A stretch of DNA of 64,000 nucleotides from Tenrec ecaudatus (GCF_050624435.1 NC_134531.1:259174812-259238811); one strand, 5' to 3'. Positions 23,105 through 33,880 are shown, numbered from the stretch's first letter. Numbers and translations are program-made. Notes: generated by a model not told the origin, from the letters alone.

Positions 23105-24650
23105 CACATATAATTTTTAACAAAACAACCATAAAATCATAGCTGTACCCAAAAGGATAGAACTAAAAAGCATACAAGTAAATATGTGCCACCCTCATTT
23201 AAGCATAATATTCTTAACCAAACAATATTAAAAATATAACAATATTACAAATATAACAAAACAATAATCTATGCTTAACTATTGCAGTTAAGTGAACACC
23301 TATACCACAATCCTATGAATATATTTCCCCCAGCTATGAAAGTTTATAAGCAAACCACTTCATGACTTTATCTTCCCCATTTGGGGCATCCAATTTCTAT
23401 ATTGCTCACTTACATCAACCCAGTGCTCTAAGGAGACAATCATATTCTTTGATGTGAAGAAACATCATTCCTGTTGGAAATCTGTGAAGTCTGCATCCAT
23501 AAGCAAAGTCAGAGCAGGACAGGCCATCCATAAAGTCTGCAGCAATATGCACCAATACCCAGGCTCAAAAATTTTCTGTTCATCTGGTGGGCTTCTGTTC
23601 AACTCAAGGTGGCTGCCTCACTTAGCCTCACAAGGTTGCCTAATGGTCACCTCGCCTTAGACCATGATTCCCTTCCCAAATTCTCAATAAACCTAGTCAC
23701 CTTGTGCTAGGTCATAAACTTCAGGCCAGTTAACCTGCTCTAGTCCCTGTGAACCAGGTCTACTGGTGTGAGTGGCCTGACTCGGCCCATCTCTTTATTG
23801 CTGCATTTCTCTCAATTCCACTCAACAAGTGGATCCAGGTGGTCACATAGCAAGAATTTCGGCCTGCCCACAGGCTCCCTTTAATGTTCAGTCCAAGAAA
23901 GAAAAGTTTCTTCATGACTTCAAATTTTTTTTTTAGCTTCGGACCAAAACCACTAGTTCAAACTTCAAAAATCAGAAGTGTTCCTTTTTTCATCCTTTAC
24001 TCTGTCAACAACCCCTTAAATAAGTCTCTTCACCTTTGAATGTTCTGAGCAATCAAGTCACTGGGTGGTGCTTAACTTTTGAGAGACTTCTTGGCAGGCT
24101 TGTCCTAAATCCATTTCGGGATCCAATTTTAATGGCTAAAGGTAAGTGGGCTTGCAAACTCTCTATTATCATACTTCCCAGAAATCAGTTCTATCAATAA
24201 TTATATGAACTCAGTACAGCCACACCCTAAACTCAATTTTAAAACAATCTAATTCTATTCTTATCTCTCTTATCTTAAACCTTATCTAAATCATCCCATG
24301 ATATAAAATATAGCCTTAGGCACCAATCCAGGGCTTGCTGTCAGCCATCTTGACCTTTTGTCAGCCATTTTCACTAACTAGCATGCTCTCTGAGAAACTC
24401 AAAGAACAATTTAATCTCCTGAGCTCAAAATATACAGTAATCACATCCATTTTCACCATTTCACACAGGAATAACCAAAGACAACAACCAAACAAAATAA
24501 TCAAAATGGTAGTTACCCATATTGTTTCCAGAAACAATCCAGTAAATGGTATGGCCTATCTGACCTTTGGTTAGCCAAAGAAGAAAAATTACCATGAGGC
24601 AGAGGTCAAACAAGCATTCACTCTCCATCTATATGATTTGGTTCTGTAGT

Positions 24651-24668
24651 ACCCCACTCCTGGTACCA
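24651..24668 (-). promoter_or_regulatory. Primer-binding site, tRNA-Leu type
   Basis: The plus strand reads CCCCACTCCTGGTACCA, which equals the 3' end of tRNA-Leu(UAA) with its CCA. It lies three bases from the LTR edge, where a reverse-transcription primer site belongs. Confidence 0.8.
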
Positions 24669-24671
24669 TAA

Positions 24672-25162
24672 TGTGTTAGTCTGGGTTGATAAGAGAAGCA
24701 AATTCATAGACACTCACATGTATAAGGAAGAGCTTTATATAAAGAGTAATTGTATATTAAGTAAACATCTCAGGCCAGTCTAGATGAAGTCCATAAATCT
24801 GATATTGGCCCAGATGCCCGATACTAGTCTGTAAATTCCTCTTCAGACTCACACAGCACATGTAATGACACTGAATGCAGGAAGATCACAGGCCAGTTGG
24901 TGGGAAGTCTTGTGAATAAATGGCAGTGTAAGCATCTCAGTACTGGCAGGGGTCTCCATGTGGCTTCTCAAGCTCCAGGGCTCTAGTGTTATCAGTGTAG
25001 CTCCATCTGGCTTGTCATCAGGAATGTGTAGTGAAGTCTGCGTGTTAAGACAGGGGTTCCCAGAACCCTCAGGAGAAGGCCATGCCCAGGCAGAGGCCTC
25101 ATTGGCTGTGACCTGATTGACAGGCTAGACTCCACCCCTTCACAGATTATATAACTGCCACA
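24672..25162 (-). repeat. Right LTR (5' LTR of provirus)
   Basis: Plus-strand ends TGTGTTAGTCTGGGTTG...ATAACTGCCACA. It is visibly but not hugely different from the left LTR. Confidence 0.85.
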
Positions 25163-25454
25163 GCATGTGCTAGTTGGACTTTGTATAATGAAGACCTAAG
25201 AAAAACCAATGCATTTGAACTATTGTCTTGGTGAACAGTCTTCAAAGTAACATATACTTCTAAAAGGAAAAAACAAACAAATCTGTCTTGGAGTAAATAC
25301 CGCTAAAACACTCCTTAGAGGCAAGGGTGAGGAGACTTTGTCTTACACTTTATGGACATATTATCAGGAGAGACCAGTCCCTGGAAAAGAGTGTCACACG
25401 TGGTAAAGAAGAGGGGCAGTGAAAAAGAGAAAGGCCCTCAACATGATGGATTAA

Positions 25455-25777
25455 TGTCGCGCGCTCAGTCTCGCCAGCAAGAAGGACGCGCCACAACAGG
25501 ATTCTTCCACAGGCGTTTAATGCGGGTTCGATTTGCAGATGCGGAAAAAGACCCCGAAGCCCCAAACTACTGCTGCTTATATGCGCTCTATGGGGATGTG
25601 CTGTGCATTGATTGGTGTGTTCGCCAGAACCCTTATTAGCATACTCCAGGGTGGAGTTATGACTACGTCATCTAAGCAGTGCGCATGCTCTAAGTGGTTG
25701 TTTACCACTTAACTGGGCCACCGCCCTGACTGCCCGGCGCCATCTTGTAATGGCGGCGAGAGCTGCGGCTTCCCACA
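25455..25777 (-). mobile_element. Class II (IAP-like) solo LTR
   Basis: 323 bp, strikingly CpG-rich against an AT-rich background, with TG...CA ends and a perfect 6-bp duplication GATTAA (25449-25454 and 25778-25783), the size typical of class II ERVs. On the minus strand it has an order resembling rodent IAP LTRs: TGTGGGAAGCCGC start, CCATTACAAGATGGCGC, AAGTGGTAAACAA, a CRE-like TGACGTAGTCAT, a CCAAT box, TATA at 25582-25577 (ATATAA) and ATTAAA at 25521-25516, ending CGCGCGACA. It sits in the RTE 3' region. Good CpG retention and the intact duplication suggest a young insertion. No coding sequence remains. Confidence 0.85.
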
Positions 25778-25925
25778 GATTAACACAGTGGTGACAACAA
25801 GAGACTCAACTATAAGGGCACTTCTGAGGGTGGTGCAGGCCTGGGTAGTTTTTCACTCTGTTAGACATGGGTAGGGTCACCATGATTTGGAACTGCCTCG
25901 ATGGCACCTAAAAACAACAAGGAAA

Positions 25926-27029
25926 CAATGTTTATAACTTAAGTTGTATGAGTAAATAGCATTTAATTGAGATTATTCTTCAACAATAGGATTTCCCTGA
26001 GTTTTCTCCTGATCTGATTTTAAAGTCATCCTTTTCCTGATGGAGAGAACCTAGTTATAATGAATTAAATCGTTCAACCTTTTTCCTACCTGGAGAAGTC
26101 TTTGAGTCATCCACATTCCTTGAATCTAAGCTGGAAGCTTGTGTACTGAGATGGTTGATTGGATACATAATTAAATGTTTAATACCCTTAACAAGCAGTT
26201 ATCTTGCCAAACCCCTGGATCATACTTTTTCAATTATAAAAATACGGGTAGCTTGAGTATTTTCTAAATTGTTAATTCTAGTCACTTTATGCATAGCAGT
26301 CGCTGTTTCTATTTACTTCCCCTGTGTTTTTATGATAAGAGCAAAGAGAAATCAGACTACACCTTGCAAATATTGCTTTTAAAATGTCCTCAGTGAAATA
26401 TCCAGGTTTATCACTTGCAAATGATTCACTACCTATCCTGCCTATCTCCACAGAGTCAATCTGATGCATGGTTACTGCGTGTGTTACATAGTAAGCCTGA
26501 GCTCAATGGGGTGTTTAGATTTAGTCATTGTGGAAGTATATTGCTAGGTCTTTCTCCCTGAAGTTACTCAGTGGGTCTAACTGTCCACCTTTCCATTAAG
26601 AGCTGAAGGCAAACCATTTGCACCAATGAGGGACCTTTTTATAAGTCCTCACTTCCATAAAATATTATATATAATCAGACAACTTCATTTCCACCTTCTT
26701 AAAAAAACACCACCCTTCCTTCATCAACTCATAACCTCATCATCATTTCACTTTAATCCTCACCAGAAGCACATTTAAAGTTCACTTGTGTACTGATATT
26801 CTATTCATGACAATAAACACTTCCCGTATAGCTTTCTGTTATTTGTGAACATAGATTAGAATCATCTTACAATGCATCTTACAACCACCTCTTCAATTCA
26901 ATCTAGGTTCTTATTATCAAATACATCAAACTTTCTCCAGCGTCTATCCATTATCCAATTCCAATGGCATTTCCATATTTTTAATGTATTTGTTACGTCT
27001 CAGTACCGAATTCTGTACTGACTCTCGGG
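25926..27029. other. Unique AT-rich DNA
   Basis: No gene or repeat that I can name. A 60-codon minus-strand frame at 26469-26287 has no recognisable domain and no clear splice sites. Confidence 0.5.
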
Positions 27030-27350
27030 CTGTTAAAATAATAGATCACAAAATGAATGGCTTTAAACAAGAGATATCCCTTGTTTCATATTTTTAAATG
27101 CTGGAAATCTGAGACCATGGTGTTTCTCTCTGAGCTTTTGAGGAAGAATCTGGTTCTACCTCTTCTAGTTTCTGGTACCTTCAGAGCCTCCTTGGTTTAC
27201 AGATGCAGTGTCACAGCATCTTTCCTCTATCTCTTTGTCTTTTACCCTCTTCTATAAGGAAAGGGATCAAACCAGATTAGGGACCCGTCTTATGACTTCA
27301 TCTTAGTATCATAACATGTTAATTTATAAGATTATCAAAGACAGTATTTT
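27030..27350 (+). repeat. MLT1-like MaLR LTR
   Basis: Follows the MLT1 order on the plus strand: AATGGCTTTAAACAAGAG, then CTGGAAATCTGAGACCATGG, the TTCTATAAGGA tract and ATTAGGGACCCGTCTTATGACTTCAT. An old, ancestral mammalian LTR. Confidence 0.65.
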
Positions 27351-28049
27351 AAAGCAGTCATGTTTATAAACACCAAAGAATAAGACTGCCACCTTTCTGT
27401 TTTGGGGATTGGGAGACATTATACCACCTGATATGGTCATCTGGAACTAAACAGCAGAGGAAAGGGGAGAAATGGATCTGAAGATGAACAACGGGCCAAG
27501 ATCTGGCAGAAAACATAGCAGCTATGCTGAACTGTTTTGATATATTTAAGAACTTATTTCTCAATGTGTGTCAGAATATTTAGTAGTCTTAAGTTTCAGC
27601 TCTCATATTTCACTTTATTTTTCTTCCCTAAAGTGATTCTGTCTTTTTTGTTCCCGTTGTGGCTCTAAAGAGCACAAATGGAGTAAAGCCAACCAATTTA
27701 CATAGATGCAATACTTATTTCCTATCACCTGATTGAGGGAAAAACTAAAACAAAAATATACATCATTATTTAAAGAAAAAGCTCTGAGTTTGAAAATATA
27801 TACTTGAATTTTCTAGTAACACTCTTCTACTGTTCTTTAAGTTCAAGTGAGTGCACACGGAAATCTCAAAATTTTAGTTGAGAGATAAATCACACCCCAT
27901 AGACTTTAAATTAGAAGATGTATGGTGCTATAAATAATGATTGTGTGAGTAATTTTCAAACATGATCTCTCTCTCTTGTTAAAGAAATCCATAAAGCTCT
28001 AAACCGTACACTCAAAATGATCATTCATAGTTCAAACCAGATATGTGGT

Positions 28050-28082
28050 TACATTAATTTCTTAGGGCTACTGTAACAAAGT
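28050..28082 (+). repeat. Short MLT1-like LTR start
   Basis: TTTCTTAGGGCTACTGTAACAAAGT resembles the start of MLT1 LTRs. The following AfroSINE cuts it off. Confidence 0.4.
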
Positions 28083-28250
28083 AGGAACCCTGTAGAACAG
28101 TAGATAGTGATTGGGCTGATAAACACAAGGTCAGAAGTTCAAAACCACCAGCTGTTCTTGGGAGAAATATGAGGCTTTCTATTCTCATAGAGTTACAGTC
28201 TCAGAAACCCACAAGGGGCAGTTCTCTTTGAGATTCTGCTCATGAGTGAT
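28083..28250 (+). repeat. AfroSINE copy
   Basis: Plus strand: GGGCTGATAAACACAAGGTCAGAAGTTC head, AACCACCAGCTGTTC, TACAGTCTCAGAAACCCAC body, ending near GAGTGATACGGACG. Confidence 0.85.
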
Positions 28251-28373
28251 ACGGACGTGTTTGACATCTTTTTCCCATTTCTGCTTACCTACTGGTTTTA
28301 AAATTTTGTGAGAGAAAAATGTTACTTCTTTTGCTTACTTCATTGATATCACTTTTGTCATAAATTAAGGATA

Positions 28374-28556
28374 TATTAGCTGTCTCATGGAAGTGAGTTG
28401 CACTAAGCCATTTGTACTGCTCTATAGACTAATTAGCTGTTTATTTCTTATGTTATATATAGTTATCTATATATGTATCTCTATCTATCTCTATCTCTAC
28501 CTATCTATATCTGTATAGTTATAAGTGTCCTGGTGTGTTTTTCTAGAGAAGCCTGT
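28374..28556 (+). repeat. ERV-L-type LTR, 3' portion
   Basis: Same 3' end as the LTR at 55859-56448 (CCATTTGTACTGCTCTATAG, then TTTTTCTAGAGAAGCCTGTC). It holds a CTAT-type microsatellite at about 28470-28512. The 5' part is absent. Confidence 0.75.
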
Positions 28557-28559
28557 CTA

Positions 28560-28800
28560 ATATATCCGTTTCCAGGGACCGATCTCTCCTGATAACATTT
28601 TCAAAGTAGGTAAAACAAAGTCTCACAATCCTTCCTTCTAAGGAGCATTGTGGCTGTGGTTCTTTCGAGATAGACTTAGTGGTTCTTTTTATAGTCAAAA
28701 GTACTTTCCATATACTTTGTCAGCATCATAATTTAAATTAATCTATTATTCTTCAGTCATAAATCCACATTCTGTTTATTTCATATTCTTTACCATTTCT
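28560..28800 (-). mobile_element. RTE LINE 3' fragment
   Basis: Antisense RTE blocks CCAGGGACCGATCTCTCCTG (28573) and AAGGAGCATTGTGGC (28639). Directly abuts the LTR piece. Confidence 0.7.
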
Positions 28801-29059
28801 AGAAAGCTAAACATTTCTAATTGGTACTGTGAATCAGAATACTTCTAAAATCCTAGCACAGGAAAAAAATCCCCCTCAAGGTTTCCTCACTTAATGGAGG
28901 AAAGACTATTTTTAAAAAATGTAATCCTTAGTTCTTTGTCAGCATGCAATCTAAAGAAAATCTGTCAACACTTATATTGATCCCTATATTGCCATCCTTA
29001 TAGTTACAGATGGAACTGAACTTCATTAATTTGATACTTTCTACATGTGGTAACTCATT

Positions 29060-29164
29060 CTGTTATGTAAATGTGCATTTGTTGTTTTTTGTTGTTATTA
29101 GGTCAATTTTAACTCATGGAAACCCATATTTGCACCACACACACACACGCATGCACGCACACAC
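29060..29164. repeat. CA-rich tract and SINE/RTE tail fragment
   Basis: TTTTTGTTGTTATTAGGTCAATTTTAACTCATGG resembles an antisense RTE/AfroSINE tail. (CA)n with CACG interruptions follows at about 29137-29165. Confidence 0.5.
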
Positions 29165-29325
29165 AACCTGCTGGTGTAGTGCTAATGCATTGGGCTGCAA
29201 TGGAATCAGTCCAAAACCATTCCTTGGAGAATGACTTGGGCTTTCTACTCCCTTAAATAGTTAGTGTCAGAAAACTTTGAGGGGTTGCTATGAATTAGAA
29301 TTGACTTGATGGCACTGAGTCTGGA
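29165..29325 (+). repeat. AfroSINE copy
   Basis: Plus strand, with CTGCTGGTGTAGTGCTAATGC at the head and GGGGTTGCTATGAATTAGAATTGAC near the tail. A GA-run follows. Confidence 0.75.
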
Positions 29326-29671
29326 AAAGGAGAGAGAGAGAATATATAATTATGTACTTATTGTGAACTGCTTACTTAATCTTTAATGAAATATTTAAGA
29401 TAGAAAATATTTTATAGCTAAGTAATGCGACACACTAGATAAAGTGTCCATATTCCTAACTGATTGAATCAGTATGTATATTCACAGAGTTTGACTCCAT
29501 CACTTAAGATCTTTAACATTATATTATCTTTTGTCCTGTGAAAGGAATATAATGTGTTCAGTAACATGAAGGGCTATTGTCATCGAGGGAAAATACATTC
29601 TTAGACCAGGTAGGGGATATGATGATGCTCTCTTCTTTTAATTATATATGTTTATATTCCTAAAAAATAAA

Positions 29672-29858
29672 CCGTGCTCTTCCACCAGTGTTGGCCTGCT
29701 AACTACAAGGTCTTCAATTCAAATGCACCTGCTGCTCCACTGGGGAGAAATGGGACTGTCTGCTCCAATGAAGATTTCACTTTCAGAAACCTGAAGGAGG
29801 AGTTCCACTCTGTCTTGTAGGGTTACTGTGCATCAGAATTAACCCAGCAGGATTGGTT
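29672..29858 (+). repeat. AfroSINE copy
   Basis: Plus strand with GGCCTGCTAACTACAAGGTC and the tail TACTGTGCATCAGAATTAACCC. It ends exactly where the inverted-repeat arm begins. Confidence 0.8.
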
Positions 29859-30078
29859 AATAAGGAATTATCAATTTGAATAAAATCCTATGGTATTAGA
29901 TTCTTAGAAACATTCATAAATATTGTTTCATAAATGAGTAAGGAAATGATTTCTATGATTTGAATTTTCATTCAGAAAAAACTCTGAGCAAAGAGCATTG
30001 CTTTAGATTAGAATATGCTTCACTTTGACTCTCACAACCACATGTGAGACAGGAAACAGTATGCAAAAATAATATAAA
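29859..30078 (+). repeat. 220-bp inverted repeat, left arm
   Basis: From AATAAGGAATTATCAATTTG to GCAAAAATAATATAAA. The reverse complement recurs at 31424-31643; I found one mismatch in 220 bp by comparing base by base. See findings. Confidence 0.95.
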
Positions 30079-30127
30079 AGCAAAATAGACCCTTTTAACA
30101 GGCTTAATGCAACAACAAAAAAAGCAA

Positions 30128-30325
30128 GAGCCCTTTTGATGTAGTGGGTTAAATGTTAGTGTGCTAATCTCAAGGTCAGCAGTTTGAAACTACTAGTTGT
30201 TCTGGAGGAGAAGATGAGGCTTTCTACTACCATAAAAAGTTAGTTTCAGAAGCCCACAGGGCAGTCTCACCCTGTCCTATTGGTCGCTATGAGTCACATA
30301 TTCAGTGGCAATGAGTTCTAAGGTA
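30128..30325 (+). repeat. AfroSINE copy in inverted-repeat spacer
   Basis: Plus strand: GAGCCCTTTTGATGTAGTGGG head, CAAGGTCAGCAGTTTGAAAC, CCCTGTCCTATTGGTCGCTATGAGTC tail. One of the best-preserved copies in the window. Confidence 0.9.
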
Positions 30326-31423
30326 AGAAGCTATTGAACATATAAAAAAATTCAAGGAAAATGAAAACACAAAAAAATATTCTATACACATCATTCTATA
30401 AACATGCCTTTTTGTGTTTCCTTTCCTAAAGAAAATATTCTATTAAGCTGTTTTGTAATTTGGTTCTTCTATAGAGTCAATCAGAGTATTGTTTCAGTTC
30501 ACAGCTATGTCATATAACTTTAAATGATTAAAAATCATTAATACACAAATAGGTGCACATTTTAAGGGAATTTGACTCTAATAGTCTATTAACTTAACAA
30601 GTGGCAATTAATATTTCCTCTCAAAATACTATTATTGAATCATATTATTTGTGAACTACATGGAGTTTTATTGGAAAATAAACCTATAATAGAATATGTC
30701 TAGAATTAGCCTAAATGAGAACAATACATTTATCAATTTTGTAAATGTTTTATTTAATGCTTAGTTATTCTTTTTTATATTGAATTATGTACTTTGTTGT
30801 CTCCCCTCACCTCTTTTTTTAAAATCAAGTCTGTAGGATTCATTTTTAAATGCAAAATCAGCAGATTTTAGCATAAGTCTGTCATCTTAGTAAATGCATG
30901 TTTTCCATTAAGTCAGGAAAGTAAATCATGCTTACTCTGAATTTATGTGAGTGTTCCAGAACCATTTGTAAGTGTTACAGAATTTTTTTGTAAGAAAGGG
31001 GTAGAATTTACGGATGTTTAATACGATGCATTGCCATGATAGAGTAGGAACGCTTCCACATTCTCAGCAGTCTCATTGTAAATCTGAATGATGTGCATGT
31101 TCTACTGAAACAGTCCATGAGTGACTTGTCACATTTACCCTGCCATTAGTTTAAGGAGCTCTTTGAAGAGTTCACCTTATTTACTATTGAGTGGGATTGT
31201 TTGTAGCTCAGCCAGTACTATAATTGACACTCACCCCACTCCCAGCCTTTCAGAATACTGGCATTATTCTCCTCACTAAATTTTTATGCACAGGAATAAC
31301 TAAATGACAGCTGGAGGATCTTTCAGATGGGTAAATTACCCATCATGTACAAACACATCCACATTCTCAAGGTCTATCTGGGTAGCAACTTTTAACTGCC
31401 ACATATCAAGTTTTGCATATTAC
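30326..31423. other. Unique DNA inside inverted-repeat spacer
   Basis: AT-rich with no recognised gene or repeat. It forms most of the 1,345-bp loop between the two arms. Confidence 0.5.
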
Positions 31424-31643
31424 TTTATATTATTTTTGCATACTGTTTCCTGTCTCACATGTGGTTGTGAGAGTCAAAGTGAAGCATATTCTAATCTAAA
31501 GCAATGCTCTTTGCTCAGAGTTTTTTCTGAATGAAAATTCAAATCATAGAAATCATTTCCTTACTCATTTATGAAACTATATTTATGAATGTTTCTAAGA
31601 ATCTAATACCATAGGATTTTATTCAAATTGATAATTCCTTATT
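31424..31643 (-). repeat. 220-bp inverted repeat, right arm
   Basis: Reverse complement of 29859-30078 with one difference (ATATT versus ATATA in the middle). The next bases start a 54-bp tandem duplication. Confidence 0.95.
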
Positions 31644-31646
31644 GGG

Positions 31647-31754
31647 TTATAAATTAATGACTTTCTCCTAAAAACAAACTCTAGTAACATAAAATTAAGA
31701 TTATAAATTAATAACTTTCTCCTAAAAATAAACTCTAGTAACATAAAATTATAA
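31647..31754 (+). repeat. 54-bp tandem duplication
   Basis: TTATAAATTAATGACTTTCTCC... recurs at 31701 with two or three changes. It adjoins the right arm of the inverted repeat. Confidence 0.9.
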
Positions 31755-31977
31755 AAAAACAAGTGTTGCACAAATAGGTTAAATATTTTGTATATATTAT
31801 CTCTTATTCTTAATTTTGTATCTTATATATGTATTATTATCCTTATTTTATTAATTAAGAAACAAAGCTCAGATACTATCAATATACTTGATACCATCCC
31901 CTTAGCACAGTAGTTGTGCAGTTTTACATTCACACCAGCAGTGTTTGCGGGTGCTACATTTTCTGTCCCCCATCATT

Positions 31978-33007
31978 TGTGTTCGGCCAGGTTAACTAAA
32001 GAAATAAATTCAGAGACACTCATATTTGTCCAAGAAAGAGCTTTATATCAAGAAGTAGTTATATATTGAGAAAACATCCCAGCCCAGTCCAATCCAAGTC
32101 CATAAGTCTAATACTAGTCCATAAATCCCTCTTTAGACTTATGAAGCCACACACCATGCAGAATGCAGGAATATCACAGGCCGGTGGGTGCAAAGCCACA
32201 TGGATCCAATGGTGGTGACGTATCTCTGGGGCTCTGGCAGATCCCAGAGTGGCTCGCCAGCAGGAAGGTGAAGGCAGAGAGAGAAAGAAGTTCCCGGGAT
32301 CCTCCTTATAAGGAGACCATGCCCAAAAGGAAGCACCATCATGTCAGGGGAAGCCAGCCCCTAGCACATCATTATGGGTCCAATAGGCGCAATTGTACAG
32401 TGATAATAAGTAAAGTTATAGAGAGCATGAGAGATAGAGAAGTATTGAAATAAATGGAGCCAGACACGATTGATGGTAGCATGCTCACCTCAGCCCCGCT
32501 TGATGGTCCACGTGAAGGAAGAGAGATCTTTAATGCTAGCCCAGGCTTTTTATATTCTCTGGGAACATGCAAGCCCCCTAATTACAGGTGAGGACATACG
32601 TCACAGGAAGGGGTTGTGCTATAGGTAATACAGTAATGAGAGGGGGTGGTCTAGGGACATACATGCAATAGGAAGAGGAGGGATTGGGGATATACATGTG
32701 ACAAGATGGGCTAGATTTAGGATGGCGGCTTAACTTTGACCTATTCCCTAGATCTTCATAGTATCCATTATCAGTAGAGTGTAAACCCCACCTACAGGAA
32801 CCAAATAGATGACTGCAGGTGTCCATAGTCTTTAACAGCAGGGCGTGGGGCCCACCAGAGTCTGGCAACTGATCACCCTCTGGGAGGATGCCTGTGAGCA
32901 TTTGACCTCCCCTCCCCCACCATCAAACTGTAACCTTGATTAATGGGTAAGACTCCACCCCTACACTTTTACATAATTTTAAGTTGATATGAAATTAAGG
33001 AACTACA
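31978..33007 (-). mobile_element. ERV-L-type solo LTR split by another LTR
   Basis: Same family as the provirus LTRs: TGTGTTCGGCCAGG start, AGAGCTTTATATCAAG, CATCCCAGCCCAGTCC, and the end GACTCCACCCCTACAC...GGAACTACA. A second LTR occupies 32342-32919. The far end and the target duplication are not sharp. Confidence 0.75.
32342..32919 (-). mobile_element. Solo LTR with 6-bp target duplication
   Basis: 578 bp with plus-strand ends TGTCAGGGGAAGCC and CCTCCCCTCCCCCA, flanked by CCATCA on both sides (32336-32341 and 32920-32925). On the minus strand there is a TATA box (GAATATAAAAAGCC near 32555) and ATTAAAGATCTC downstream, then a U5 ending CTTCCCCTGACA. It is not the same family as the CpG-rich LTR at 25455. 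The 6-bp duplication suggests a class II ERV, though some class I elements vary. It lies inside the ERV-L-type LTR, so it is younger. Confidence 0.8.
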
Positions 33008-33702
33008 ACAACGTTATTTATTATTTTCTTCCTTTTTTCCCCCAAACATTACTAAGAATGCCAATGTAAAGCAGTATCCCATTATTGTTTTGATTTACAT
33101 CTCTTGGCTAAATAGTGATTGTAACATTTTTGTAGAGATTTGTTGACTGCAAGGATGCCTTTTTTGGTGAACTTTCTATCCATGTCCTTTGCCCATTTTT
33201 TAATTGGATTATATGACTCTTCTTATTAAGGTGATGTAGTTTTCCATAGATGTTGATATTATTCCTTTTCTGAACTATGGTCATAATTCTTTTTCCTCAG
33301 TCTGATTTGTCTTTTCAATCTTTGGATGAAGTCTTCTTATGCACCAAAATGTCTTATTTTTATGAGGTACTAGTTATCTATTTTGTCTTCTGCTATTTGT
33401 ACACATATGTGAAAACAGACTTTGTATGTTTTTCCTTAAGACTGGTACTATGTTTACCCCATATTAGAGCCCTTATATTTAGACTTATTTTATTATTGAT
33501 GTTTTAGTTCTGAGGTTTACATTTAGGTCTTTAATCTATCTTGGTTTTTTAGTTTGTTTTGCATATAAAGTGAAATGTGTGTCATTTCATTTCCCACAAA
33601 CAGAAGCACAATTTTGCCAGCACTACTTGTTGAAAATGCTCTCTCTTTCCTATTTAATATTTTTTGGCCTTTGACCAAAGTTCAAGAGTCTATAAAAGAA
33701 AA

Positions 33703-33845
33703 AATCAAGCTTACTGTCACCTAGTTGTTTCTGACTCATAGAAATGCTCTATCAGAGTTTAGAACTGCTCCTGTGGGTTTCCAAGACTCTAACTCTTTAC
33801 AGAAGTAGAAGGTCTTATTTTCTCGCCTGTGATCTATAGGTGAAC
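33703..33845 (-). repeat. AfroSINE, truncated
   Basis: Minus strand, AGCTTACTGTCACCTAGTTG tail to TAGAAGGTCTTATTTTCTCG. The head is missing. Confidence 0.75.
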
Positions 33846-33880
33846 TACTATATTTATTGAATTTTTATTCTATTTCATTG

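Larger units (their letters stand above)
22392..25162 (-). mobile_element. ERV-L/MaLR-like provirus with two LTRs
   Basis: Two related LTRs of about 500 bp (22392-22893 and 24672-25162) enclose about 1.8 kb. The whole is flanked by the 5-bp duplication GCATG (22387-22391 and 25163-25167), the size typical of ERV-L. The polarity is minus. Next to the right-hand LTR, after a 3-nt gap, the minus strand has a primer-binding site at 24668-24651 (TGGTACCAGGAGTGGGGT) complementary to the 3' end of tRNA-Leu(UAA) as I recall it. Next to the left LTR is a purine-rich CCAGGGGGTGG. The interior shows no gag, pol or env frame, so it is a non-autonomous element or a decayed one. A truncated L1 tail lies inside at about 22952-23104. 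Confidence 0.82.
21161..25925 (+). mobile_element. RTE LINE host of three LTR insertions
   Basis: Plus-strand RTE broken into pieces at 21161-21445, 22061-22391, 25163-25454 and 25778-25925. It starts in the RT domain (LYMDQAAV at about 21200), passes the active-site region (TATGCAGATGACACAACC at 21362, encoding YADDTT after a stop) and ends with the 3' tail GATGGCACCTAAAAACAACAAGG at 25900. Each interruption is an LTR element whose removal restores the RTE reading order. A 47-bp tandem duplication lies at 22291-22384. No intact protein remains. Confidence 0.8.

Noticed and set aside
24651..24668. tRNA-Leu gene fragment
   Set aside because: Only the 3' end of the tRNA is matched, and it lies at the LTR edge, so it is a primer-binding site.
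26287..26469. 60-codon minus-strand frame in unique DNA as an exon
   Set aside because: No convincing splice sites and no third-position bias.
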